NCBI GenBank assembly: GCA_900491605.1
Contig: UESW01004559.1
Coordinates: forward strand, 146,926-210,925
Origin: Calamus simplicifolius
Taxonomy: Eukaryota > Streptophyta > Magnoliopsida > Arecales > Arecaceae
Length of the DNA stretch: 64,000 nt
Direction of reading: 5' to 3'
Position 1 is the stretch's first letter; each line of letters opens with the position of its first letter. Positions 22,937 through 33,115 of the stretch are shown piece by piece. The notes under the pieces are model-generated. The model ran no database searches. It was not told where the DNA came from and saw only the letters and a program-made list of their open reading frames with translations. A program made the translations under genes and the position numbers.

Positions 22937-23550
22937 TGTTGGGCCCATGGCCCACTTATTCAGCCCATTAGGGCAAAAGGGAGCGCTACTCCTTTTCTAC
23001 CAGGGTTTGTTCTCTCTTTTATAAAAGGAGTAGCCACCTTTCTTTTTTGGATTTTCTCTTTTTTAAGGAGCAGCCGTCTGGAAAAAAAAGAGGAGAAGCA
23101 TGTAGCATGTATTTCTTTTTTTTCTAGGGGATTGCTAGGGGAAGAGAAGAAGGACTGCTGCTTGGTGCTTAACTACGTGGGAGGACTTCCACTCCAAGAA
23201 TCACGTGAAGGTGCTGCAGAAGAAAAACAAGAGAAGAAGAAGAAGAGAAGGGAAGAAAATAAGGAGGTAACGCAGGAAACCGTATTTTTCGGTGATGTAA
23301 TCCTTATATCCCTATTATTCTCTTGTGATTGTTTCTCAAGTTCTGGCAAGGGACTTTGAGACTTGGATATTTATTATTTTATAGTGGATCTTCTTCTCTG
23401 GCTTGCCCGTGGTTTTTTTCCCTTTATTTTGAAGGGATTTTTCACGTAAATCTTGATGTTTCTGTGATTGTGTAGTTTGCGCATTTTTATTTATTCCGCT
23501 GCGTATTACGGTCTGCTAGCATTTGCTCGTACACGAATTCTTTCCCATTA
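22937..23550 (+). repeat. 3' LTR of Copia element
   Basis: 614 bp, TGTTGGGCCCATGG to TTTCCCATTA; the terminal CA has mutated to TA. TATAAAA at 23020-23026. Followed by GAGTC. Confidence 0.9.
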
Positions 23551-23678
23551 GAGTCGTTCCTCGCTGGCGACGAAGGCGGCTTCTTCCGGCAACAACAACC
23601 ACCATCGCATTGACCTCGGGGAGCTAAGGACCCAACTTGACCAACTGCACACCGATGCCGAGATAACCAGGTCCAAAG
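23551..23678 (+). CDS. Possible first exon of a host gene, coiled-coil protein (fragment)
   Basis: Reading from AGT at 23552 gives SRSSLATKAASSGNNN, then IDLGELRTQLDQLHTDAEIT, ending at an exon edge AAAG|GTAC (intron GT at 23679-23680, phase 1). GC-rich composition, the amphipathic helix and the donor site set it apart from the flanking AT-rich DNA. The frame stays open leftwards across the reconstituted target site but meets no ATG; the sequence CCATTGAAGAG just upstream looks like a start codon disrupted by one extra T. The Copia element sits within a few codons of that point. I do not recognise the protein and found no second exon within the following 2 kb. It may be a gene killed by the insertion or a gene fragment. 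Confidence 0.4.
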
Positions 23679-26117
23679 GTACTTCGCCTCCCCTCACTTC
23701 TTTATCTCCATCCAACTCCTCTCTGTTTGCCTCCAGTCTTTTCGTTTTTCTACCTTGTTTATTCTTTTTGGAAGACAGTTTCGTTCGATTTTTAAGCTTT
23801 ATAATAGCAGCAGACGTGAGGAAAAAAAGAACAATCGGAGGGGAGCAAGATGTTTTGTGTTCCCTTCAATCCTTGTCCCTGTACATTAGTCTTTCTGAAG
23901 GATCCGATCAATGAGAGAATACTTATATTATGGTTTTTATTTAGTGTTTCTTTTTTTTAAGTAAACGAGGGACTAGGGAGTAAGGAAGGGAATTTTAGGG
24001 ATTTTTTGGTGGAAATTAAATAGAATTATTAGGGTTGCAGTGGGACACATTAGTTGCTGACATATTGGGCATCAATATTCTGATTTGACCTTCATGTGGC
24101 TCTGGTTTGGAAACAAAAACGATCGTGTTTTGTGACGTGATACTTGAGCCAAAATTTGGATGCAACTGGGATTAGATTACTGAAGGATCTAACTGGCACT
24201 TGTCGAGGAAAGAGAAAAATATCTCAGTTGCTCCCACGTTTCTAGCTCCCAGCATTGAAAATACTGATCGCAGAGATGTACAATTGTGTGGTAATACCTG
24301 CTCTGGAGTTAATGTTTTGGTGGATCCCTGAGTGTAAAAGGCTATCCAAAAGAAAGAGAAGTTTCATATGTCCCGTAACATTGGGAACACATCGTAGCAA
24401 GGTCATAATGTCCTCTTGCCATATATGTATGACATTGGCCCAAGCGACAGTAGCATATCGAGTTGCCTGCATTTTGTATGATAAAAGGTGTGTTTAGAGC
24501 CCAGCCAGATACAAACACATCCAGGTAAATCTACAGTTCAAACAATTGATTACAACATATTTAGAAGTATGTTTGTACATTTCAAATTTAATAAAGCATG
24601 TGTTAAAGAGAAGAACCTGGGTGAATGGGAAAGGATTCAGGAAGAAGCCAGAACTCTGGGGCTAGAGGATTGCAGCCTGACCACTCATACATTCCAAGTA
24701 CCTAACACCATAGCACATGGTTAAGCTTCAATTTAGAAATACCCAAAAATCTATTATATAGCAAATCTGCAGCCTGACCACTCATACATCTCAGTTTTAC
24801 TGCTTTAATCAATGTTAAAGTCGGTGGTTATTCCTACATAGCAAGTAAGTACATGCAACAGTTTTGATGATTTAGAATAAGGGTCACAGCCATAGGAAAG
24901 AAATTAAAGAACACCTTTGCTAGGTTAGAGACTAATTGCTCATGGCAGTTGGAGACAAATCCGTAGTCATTCACGGCTTCTAGCACAGAGCTTAATCTTG
25001 TGCTTGGAATGAGAGGTAGATATATATCTCACTCATGAAAAGAAAAAAAAAACTCTAGGGGTTCAACCTGTGCTAGAGAATCAGTGCAGTTACTGTTTGT
25101 ATCTTTTAGAAGAGAAGCTTAAATTGTCATCCTGTACGTAGGGCTCAACTTGTGTGAGATTTGTGTTTCCTCTTTTATTATTGGATCAATATACAACAAA
25201 ATCCATATTTGTTAAGGTAATGAGAATCCATATCTAGCATTAGAGAGTAAGACATATTTTTTGTTTAATTCCTTTAGACGCACTTGGGTGTTGTCATGTG
25301 AATATTATGAATGAACTGGGCACAAAACACTTAATTAATATATATATGTATTAAAGTTTATGGAACTCGTTATTAGCTGTTCGTCACCTTCTTGGCCATG
25401 CAAATGAAATATTTTTAAAAGCATGCAAAGAGGCTTGATTTGGCTTTTGAATAAGAACCATAGACATGTATATATTATGTAAAGATAAAAATAGACGAAA
25501 GAGAATAAACCTTTGGTTGCACAGGTCTACCTACAAAACGATTGGTTTATCAGTTTAATTATAAGCCCCTCAGGTGTCAGAAATAATTATAAGCTGGGGC
25601 ATCAACTTGAGAATAAAATTAAACAGTTAAACCTTCCAAAATTTGATGTATCATAATACAATGATCCTAGAGTCAACCCAGGTAGAGGAGACATATTGAT
25701 AAAGATTAAGACTAATCAACACTTCACTGCGATAACTAGCTTGATATCATCAAAGTTTGCATGGTATGAGATACAAATCTTAATAGATGAATAATGGACG
25801 ATCAAAATGTGTCCACTCGGATCATACACCATCTATCTGTGCGCCAATTAATGGGCGGAGTACACGTTACAAATGAACAACAATAAGTGATTGAAGCGAA
25901 CACTCGAATTCATGGCCGAGCGAGAGAGATCTTGACTGATTTTAAGAACCGTAGGACCCTTTCTTCATATAATGCATTTTTATGTGAAACACTCAACCCA
26001 ACAAACCCCAGGTGGACCAAAATCAGCATGATATCCCAACCATGGCTTTCCGAGATTGCGTTGCATGGGACAAGAAGATACCGGAATTCCAGTGTCGTCA
26101 CTGCTCCAGTCGTGTGA
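23679..26117. other. No gene recognised; possible first intron, then intergenic
   Basis: Starts GTACTTCGCCTCCCC, as an intron might, and becomes AT-rich. Short open frames here show no recognisable domain, and I could not find a matching downstream exon for the candidate gene. Confidence 0.4.
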
Positions 26118-26554
26118 TCTAGCCCGAGCCCTGCTCGCACTGTTCAACTTGTTCGTCCGCTGGACCCCAACTCACTCCCCACTCAGTTATCTGAGATGAC
26201 TAGATATGAACATGATGCTGATGGTGTTCGTAGACTTGAGCATAAGATTGAGGAGATGCGACGAGAAGTGCTACCGATAGAGCAGCGATAGAGAAGATGC
26301 AATGAAGGAGTACCGCCGATGATGGATTCTATGATAGAGCACATTGAGCGGCTTACATCTATCGTACACATGTTTGTTCCACACCAGGTAAATACATATA
26401 TTATTAAATATATATTCTTATATTATATCAATTATTTATCTAATATATTGTAATTGATAGTTAATCAAATTAAATTTTTTAATTATTTTTATAGGCTCTT
26501 AGAGCATCAGATCGGAGTGAACCGGGTGACGATCTTCCTCCTATAAATCATTGA
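26118..26554 (+). pseudogene. C-terminal end of a CACTA-like transposon gene, with intron
   Basis: One frame reads PSPARTVQLVRPLDPNSLPT, then RYEHDADGVRRLEHKIEEMR, a stop TAG near 26289, then MMDSMIEHIERLTSIVHMF to CAG at 26385-26387. A canonical intron follows (GTAAAT at 26388, TTTTATAG ending 26494) and a last exon, ALRASDRSEPGDDLPPINH, to TGA 26552-26554. The Pro-rich then charged coiled-coil tail resembles the C-terminal end of plant CACTA (En/Spm, Ptta) gene products, and subterminal-type repeats follow at 26820. Assignment is tentative. Confidence 0.4.
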
Positions 26555-26819
26555 CCTCGCCTACTTTTATTTTAGATCTTTCATTTTATGTATTTTTAAA
26601 TTTTGTTAAACTTTAAATTGTAACTCTCTTTAAATTTTAACTCTCTTAATTGATTGTAATAAATTTATATTTAAAATTTTAATTTAAATTTTAAAAATAT
26701 ATGTAATTTTATGTTTGTTATAATTATATTATAATTTAATATAAATTTAATGTAATATAATTATTAATTATATTATATGTTTAATTTAAATATTTATAAT
26801 TTTTTATTTTTTAAAAAAA
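26555..26819. other. AT-rich DNA, no gene
   Basis: Very AT-rich sequence with TTTAAATTTT-like runs after the gene tail; probably its 3' untranslated region and terminator area. Confidence 0.4.
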
Positions 26820-27120
26820 TTATCATTGATGCTGATGCTATCGTAAGCATTGTCTGTTACAAAATCTGGACGCTTTTAATAACATACTTCCGACGGACAT
26901 TATAACCCCGACGCTTTTAAAAGCGTCAAAAATTAGCCGTTACCAACGCTTTGATCTTCTTTTCCAACCCCTTCTAACAACATCCTAAAAAGCATCGTAA
27001 AGCCATTTCTCAATGCTAAAAAAAAAAAGGTGTTAAAAAATAATTTTAAAAGCGTTGCTCTGAAGTGTTTAAAGAGACTTAAAGTAGCATATGACAACCC
27101 AACACAGTCCAACACTCTTA
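26820..27120. repeat. Short subterminal-type repeats around GACGCTTTTAAAAGCGTC
   Basis: GACGCTTTTAAAAGCGTC at 26909-26926 is a perfect palindrome, and partial copies in both orientations occur at 26869, 26988 and 27049 (GGACGCTTTTAATA, AAAGCATCGT, TTTTAAAAGCGTTG). Clusters of short motifs in both orientations next to a transposase gene end are typical of CACTA subterminal regions. I did not find a CACTA terminal inverted repeat. Confidence 0.4.
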
Positions 27121-27775
27121 CAGCCGAAGGCCTGAAGTCCTTGATAATGGAGCCGTGGAGTTGATATCATCATGCTTACCTATTAATATGTGAAAATAAC
27201 TTTTTATTTGAAGGCAACCCAACCTAATTCCAATGCAACCCAAATTTTATATAGTGTGTAACTTGACTCAATATGTACTTGATCACTATTCCTTATTCGG
27301 TTCCCAGCCAATGGAAGCCAAAACTTAACCCATACTTTTACAATTAGGACTTAATCTGGCATAATTTTTTCCCCAAACCAATCTGGCATAATCTAAATTG
27401 TATTGCATTTTAATTGAGAATTTTGGAGTTTGGTTGCGTTTGGATTCCGGGAAACCCCTTTTATGATGCCTTTTCTTAATTGGCTTGGGCTTGGTCGAAC
27501 TCCAATCCAGCCCAACCTAGCCAGGTTGCTCTCTTACGCGCGATTGTTTTAGGGGCGCATGGATTCAATCTCCTTGGCTTCAAGTAATGTCAAAATGATA
27601 TTTTACTTCTCGAATGGTAGCATGATAAAAATTACATTGACATGAACACTATAACTAATTTTTTGAGTTTAAGAATCAGACCCAAACTAAGATAAATTTT
27701 TAAGTCAAATCTAAGCCTGATCAAGCTTATATTTGATACGAAACGAAGCTGCTCGGGTCGATTGACAGCCACCTC

Positions 27776-27780
<5 letters not shown>

Positions 27781-27822
<42 letters not shown>
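27781..27822. repeat. TA dinucleotide microsatellite
   Basis: About 21 uninterrupted TA repeats. Confidence 0.95.
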
Positions 27823-27825
<3 letters not shown>

Positions 27826-28549
27826 GTCATGATGTCGCCACATAAGCTAATTTCCATCTATTTCGAGAACAAATTAGCCTGAGTCCATTCGAAAATAAAT
27901 AAATAATGTAATAAATAAACAGTGTTTTTTTTTTTTTTTTCAGGGAAGATGTTAGTCACGAGATCCTAACGTCATATGAAATTCAGAATTTTCATATTTA
28001 AAAATAATTTTACGTTTCATAAAAAAAAAATTATGAACTTATAATTTAACTTTATTTATTATTTATTATTTTTATTTAAAATTTTAAATTATATAATTTT
28101 AATTTGTTAATAAAATTAATTGGATCAAGAGGACAAGAACACGAGTAATTTTTTTAACGCTGTCTTTTGGCACCGGTTTTAAAACAAAGGGGTCGGAACT
28201 AAAAATTTTATCAAAATGGTGTTAAAGTAGAAAATACCATTTTAAATGATGTTTTTATTTACACATTATAATTTTTGGCTCAGTCCCATCAGCAGAACTG
28301 GAGTAGAAAAGTGGCGATTTCTCACTACTCCACGTGGTGACTTTCTCGCGGACTTAATTTCCTACGGGAACTTAAACGCTACAGATCCTTCCCTTCGGAT
28401 AATCTTCTAGCAAATCAAAAGAGGGGTTAGATGATGGTTAATGATTTAGTATCGATCAGAATTATCTTGTTATATCTATTATCTTGTTAATCAAAATTAT
28501 CTTGTTATATCTATTACCTTGTTAATTAGAATTATCCTGTTATATCTAT

Positions 28550-28597
28550 ATTATCTTGTTATATCTATTATCTTGATAATAGATATAACAAGATAAT
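28550..28597. repeat. Perfect 48-nt palindrome, copy 1
   Basis: A 23-base arm ATTATCTTGTTATATCTATT-ATC, a two-base TT loop, and its exact complement. Short partial copies of the arm lie just upstream (28456-28545). Confidence 0.9.
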
Positions 28598-28613
28598 AGA
28601 TATAACAATCAGA

Positions 28614-28661
28614 ATTATCTTGTTATATCTATTATCTTGATAATAGATATAACAAGATAAT
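28614..28661. repeat. Perfect 48-nt palindrome, copy 2
   Basis: Same 23-base arms and TT loop as copy 1, offset 64 bp. Confidence 0.9.
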
Positions 28662-29075
28662 AGATAATAGAGGGTTAGGATCGCTGGAAGGCTCTAAGCG
28701 TTTAAGAAGGGATCGTGCTTGAGTCATCTGATAATTGAAAAAAAATATGTATAAATCACCACTTGAAGTGGCTACTTCAACTAAACTGAAATCGTAATTT
28801 GAAGTGATGATTTTGACGTCACTATATTTTACTTATACTTGAAATTATCATTTCTAATGGTGATTTCAACCCATATGCAATCGTCACTTCAATGGCGATT
28901 TCTACTCGTTACGTTAGTCATCCTGTTGATGAAGCCGAACCGAAAGATGATGATATAAAAGTAAAAAATACTATTTAAAATGATGTTTTTTTAAAACATT
29001 ATTTTATTAATATATTTTATTTATATTTTATTATTTTAAAATCAATGCCAAAAAACATTGGTTTAAAAAACTACT

Positions 29076-30053
29076 CACGGGAACACGGCACCTGCCGTGG
29101 TCTGACTTCGGAAAAGGAACTGCCTACCCTGTGATCATCGAGATCCGTCCCCTTTCATCATATTCTCAAAGTAGAAGCGGTAGTGGAGTCAGAAAATTTT
29201 TTTAACAGAATCTCGTGATTGAGGCAGAAGTTCAGGACAAAAAAAAAAATTATAGCACGTTTCGTTAGGTCCTTTCAGTTTTTTCATATAAATAAATTAT
29301 ATATATATAATATTACAAATTTATGTTCAAACGTAAGATTTGTTATACTTAAAAATATTTATTGTGATGACATATCATGTAGAATTTATTATTTTGATGA
29401 ATTTTAAAATATCTTAAATTTATAAATTCTTAAGTTTCTATATTTTATTGGATGTTTTGTTCTTTGATTTCATCTATTAAATTATATTATAATTAATTTA
29501 TATCTTTTAAATTAAACAAGAAATGGTATTTATTAAAAAATTATTGTACAATTTAGCACATTATTTATAAATAATTAAAATTTTATTTATTTTATGCATA
29601 TTTTGATATTTATGAATATGCATATAAACTTTTAATCAAATTACATATGATATCATGTTGGCACGATAATTGCAATACGAAGAAGAGCTACGTTGCAGCA
29701 TTAGTAATTGATATGAGCCTATTTCATAGGGTTAAATGCAGTCTCGAGCCTATTTTATTGTGCTAAATGCGATCATAAGTCTATACCGTAGAAATTAAAT
29801 AAGCTTTTAAAAAAATAAAAAATTAAAAATCAACATATATGATCCTATATTTGATGGCTTTATTAATATTTAGTCTAATATTTTATTTTATTTTTAAGCA
29901 TATTAAATTTATGCATTACATTTTTTTAATAAAGGCATTGTATGATATTTTGCATGCGCAAGTGAAAAGAGATGTAATATGTTATTTTATAATTAAAATT
30001 TAAGAAAATATGTTATTATATTTTTTTATATATTTTGAATTGGATTATTTTTA
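29076..30053. other. AT-rich DNA, no gene
   Basis: Very AT-rich. The only open frame of note (29219-29407) is low complexity and shows no recognisable domain. Confidence 0.5.
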
Positions 30054-30802
30054 TAATTTTTGAATTTAAACAATAAATATTGCTTAATCTAATTATATTA
30101 AAATATAGTGTTATTTATAGGGTTGTTAAGCTTATTATTGTTATTTGTTTTTTTTGATCCAAATGCTACGAAATGATTTGATGAAAGACTCAAGATGAAT
30201 AATTAAAGGCAAAGATGGTTCAAGAAGAGTTTCTTAGGGATATGTACCTTTAGGTAGTGTTTGATAGAAAAAATATTATTCATGGATAAGTGTACGAGAT
30301 AGAGTTTGTCCCCTGGCTATCCCTAGGGATATCTCTTGGCTATCCCATTGTTCATATCAAATGCAAAAAGGTAAATCCATAGGAATAACTTTTTTTACTC
30401 TTATTTGAAGGAATAACCAGCTATTCCTGTAATTTTTGAATTTAAACAATAAATATTGCTTAATCTAATTATATTAAAATATAGTGTTATTTATAGGGTT
30501 GTTAAGCTTATTATTGTTATTTGTTTTTTTGATTCAAATGCTACGAAATGATTTGATGAAAGACTCAAGATGAATAATTAAAGGCAAAGATGGTTCAAGA
30601 AGAGTTTCTTAGGGATATGTACCTTTAGGTAGTGTTTGATAGAAAAAATATTATCCATGGATAAGTGTACGGGATAGAGTTTGTTCCCTTGCTATCCCTA
30701 GGGATATCCCTTGGCTATCCCATTGATCATATCAAATGCAAAAAGGTAAATCCATAGAATAACCTTTTTTTTACTCTTATTTGGAGGGATAACCAGCTAT
30801 TC
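30054..30802. repeat. Direct tandem duplication, unit about 376 bp
   Basis: 30054-30429 recurs at 30430-30802 with few differences. Each unit is about 200 bp of flank followed by the left half of a MITE. Confidence 0.9.
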
Positions 30803-31115
30803 CTGCATTTTCTAGGGAATAAATTGAGGGGATATCCCATGGTTAACCATGGATTATCCCTTTGGTTAACTTTATTCTCTGCTATCCCTTATAGTTATGG
30901 CTTTTAGGAATAAGAGGGAATATCTTCTGAATATCCCCTCTTATCTCCTATTTCAAACACTACCTTAGGAAATAAATTGAGGGGATATCCCATGGTTAAC
31001 CATGGATTATCCCTTTGTTAACTTTATTCCTGCTATCCCTTATAGTTATGACTTTTGGAAATAAGAGGGGATATCATGTGGATATCCCTTTTTATTCCCT
31101 ATTTCAAATACTACC
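30253..31115. mobile_element. Outer MITE copy, split by a copy of itself plus flank
   Basis: The left half (30253-30429) has TTA before it (30250-30252) and the right half (30968-31115) has TTA after it (31116-31118). Together they make about 325 bp, close to the complete MITE. The intervening 30430-30967 holds a copy of the upstream flank, a complete MITE and a TTA. The simplest reading is one insertion of flank-MITE-TTA into the centre of the original MITE. Confidence 0.6.
30628..30964. mobile_element. Tourist-like (PIF/Harbinger) MITE, complete copy
   Basis: 337 bp with terminal inverted repeats GGTAGTGTTTGATAG and, at the other end, the complement of GGTAGTGTTTGAAATAGG, flanked by TTA on both sides (30625-30627, 30965-30967). 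A three-base TTA target duplication and a length below 400 bp are hallmarks of Tourist-like MITEs. No coding capacity. The centre contains palindromic GGTTAACC and CCATGG segments. Confidence 0.7.
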
Positions 31116-31118
31116 TTA

Positions 31119-32243
31119 GTTTACAAGTATAAGGTAAAAGATATTTTGAAAATATTTATGATATAGCAGAATGTATCAATGTGCCCTTTGTTATTATTTT
31201 TTATTGTGATTTATATGAAATAATTGGAGTAACTTTTTTAAATTGCAGGTTAGTCTTATATGCTTGTGGGGTCAATCTTTATAAGTATATGATAGCTATC
31301 ATGATCTTGAATTAAATTGGGTGGGTTCAAAACGTGACACGGAGAGAGCAAGAGATGGTAAGAATGGTAGTAGCTCTCTCGATGGCGACAGCAGCAGCGA
31401 GGCTTTTTTTTTTTTCATTTTTTGTCATGTTTGTTTTTATTTTGCATGATTATATTGTCCACTGCAGTCATAACTATGATCATCTTTGTCTGTGATGATA
31501 GTGGGTCGATTAGTCTTGTTCGAAGGCATAGTTGGTGGCTCCCAACGCTGCAACTATCGCAGCTGCCACAGCGTGGTGGTTATTGAATATAATAGTAGAG
31601 AGCACGTAAATTATACGAGAATAGAGAATATGTAAGTTGATAGATCGTAATCAAGGGACCACTGTGTCAGGTCTGGTTATGCTTGGCAGGAGAATACTTC
31701 GTTTATTCCACCAGCTATTCTGCTAGATGTGTAAATATGTTGGAGAACGTATTGGTTATTCCACTAGTTATTTATGTTTTTATCTGGCTGCTATCTAATC
31801 ATGGATGTGTAAAAATAATGAAAAAATATTTAAGAAATAAATTATTTATAATGTTTTCCTTTTTATATTTTAAATTCCTTTATATCACTATTAGGAAGTG
31901 CAACTTCTTAAGTACTTGCCATGAAGTTCTGCACTTAAAAAATACTCTATGTCTCCGCTTAAAATATGCTGCGTGCCTCTTAACCTTCATTGAAAAATGA
32001 TGACAAATATGCGTCATCTTTTCAAATGAAACGATGATATATGTGCCGAGTGAAAAATCAAACGATAAATATCTAAGAATTTATGCATAAGTTTTATCCT
32101 TTCATTAAAAATATCTTGCATGAAAGTTTTTATAAAAAGAATTAGGTTGCACAAAATGAATATAGCAGCAATATCTTTTATTTAAATCCAAATCTCATGA
32201 CAAACCAGAAAATAGTCATCTTAATGATGATTAATTTATCAAA
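31119..32243. other. No gene recognised
   Basis: AT-rich intergenic sequence; the 105-residue open frame at 31683-32000 is hydrophobic and low complexity, with no recognisable domain. Confidence 0.5.
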
Positions 32244-32979
32244 TGTAGAGCCTGGTGTGGTACTTCAAAACTTAAATCATAGGGTGAAGGTTTATAGGCT
32301 CCACATGTTTAAGGCCCAGGTTGTTGGGTCTTGAGAGGGGCTAGTCTATCATTGGGCTGGGTTTGGGCCCAAGGTGTGGGCTGGTCCAAGGGAGTTTTTT
32401 AGGGTTTATTATCCATATAATAAGGCACCAGTCATATGTGGTGCTGGTTTTATTTTGGTGGCCGTCATGGGACGAGGTTGATATAATCATGTAACGATGA
32501 TGATTATAGATGAATGAAAGAAACTCTTTTCTCCTAAGAACGAGCTATCTCTCTTCTTTCCTCTCATATACATATTTTCCTCTCTTTCTCACACATAGAT
32601 GCCCTAGATTTCTAGGGTTTTATTGCTGCCATATCTGCCCTAACCATCTTCTTGGAACCGCCTCTCTTAAAGAAGGAGAAGAAGGAAACCCTAGCAGCAC
32701 CTTCTTCTTGGGTAGCATTTTTTGATTTTCTGGATCAGATCTGAAGGTTCACGTGAGGAAGAAGAGATGCCATGACCCTCTCTTACAATCTTGGGGCACA
32801 AGAAACCAAAGAAAATCCTAGTTGCTAATCAATCCGGAAAGATTACCAAGATCAAGATCCAAAATTCTGCTGCAGAATTTCAGCAGGAAAATCATCTTGC
32901 TTCCGCATCTCCACACGACTTGGGGCTGGTTCAATGCGTGCTATGCTCCAAGGGTAGAAAGAGGACGATCCACTCTTCA
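32244..32979 (+). repeat. 5' LTR of degenerate Copia element
   Basis: TGTAGAGCCTGGTG to CCACTCTTCA, 736 bp. Contains TATAATAA at 32416-32423. Confidence 0.85.
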
Positions 32980-32981
32980 TT

Positions 32982-32994
32982 TGGTATCAGAGCC
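32982..32994 (+). promoter_or_regulatory. Primer-binding site (initiator tRNA-Met type)
   Basis: TGGTATCAGAGCC two bases after the LTR, identical to that of the 18248 element. Confidence 0.9.
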
Positions 32995-33115
32995 TCGGTG
33001 ATTTGGTGGAGAAAAGATTGGATCTTGGGCGTTTCTTGGTAAGATATCAAACCAGAAATTTCTGCAGCAAGTTTAATTTTCTGTTTTTGTTGTGTGCATT
33101 GTTTCTTGGTTGGAT

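Larger units (their letters stand above)
18248..23550 (+). mobile_element. Nearly intact Ty1-Copia element (Tork/TNT1-like)
   Basis: 5303 bp with LTRs of 619 and 614 bp, primer-binding site, one gag-pol reading region, polypurine tract and a perfect GAGTC duplication. By eye the LTRs differ by about a dozen substitutions plus about six small indels, roughly 2 percent, so it is the youngest element in the window. Two nonsense codons and one frameshift keep it from coding a full polyprotein. The lineage is judged from the similarity of gag and integrase motifs to the TNT1-94 type and is less certain than the family. Confidence 0.9.
28140..29075. repeat. Cluster of inverted short motifs, likely a non-autonomous DNA transposon region
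   Basis: Two stretches about 740 bp apart (28221-28258 and 28949-28999) share AAAGTA.AAAATACYATTTTAAATGATG-like sequence. Between them, GGCGATTTC and CACTTGAAGT motifs recur in both orientations (28314, 28748, 28795, 28885). No transposase and no certain ends; identity unknown. Confidence 0.35.

Noticed and set aside
24242..24724. Open frames of 76-80 codons on both strands
   Set aside because: Overlapping on opposite strands, in AT-rich DNA, with no domain and no splice-consistent link to the candidate exon at 23551.
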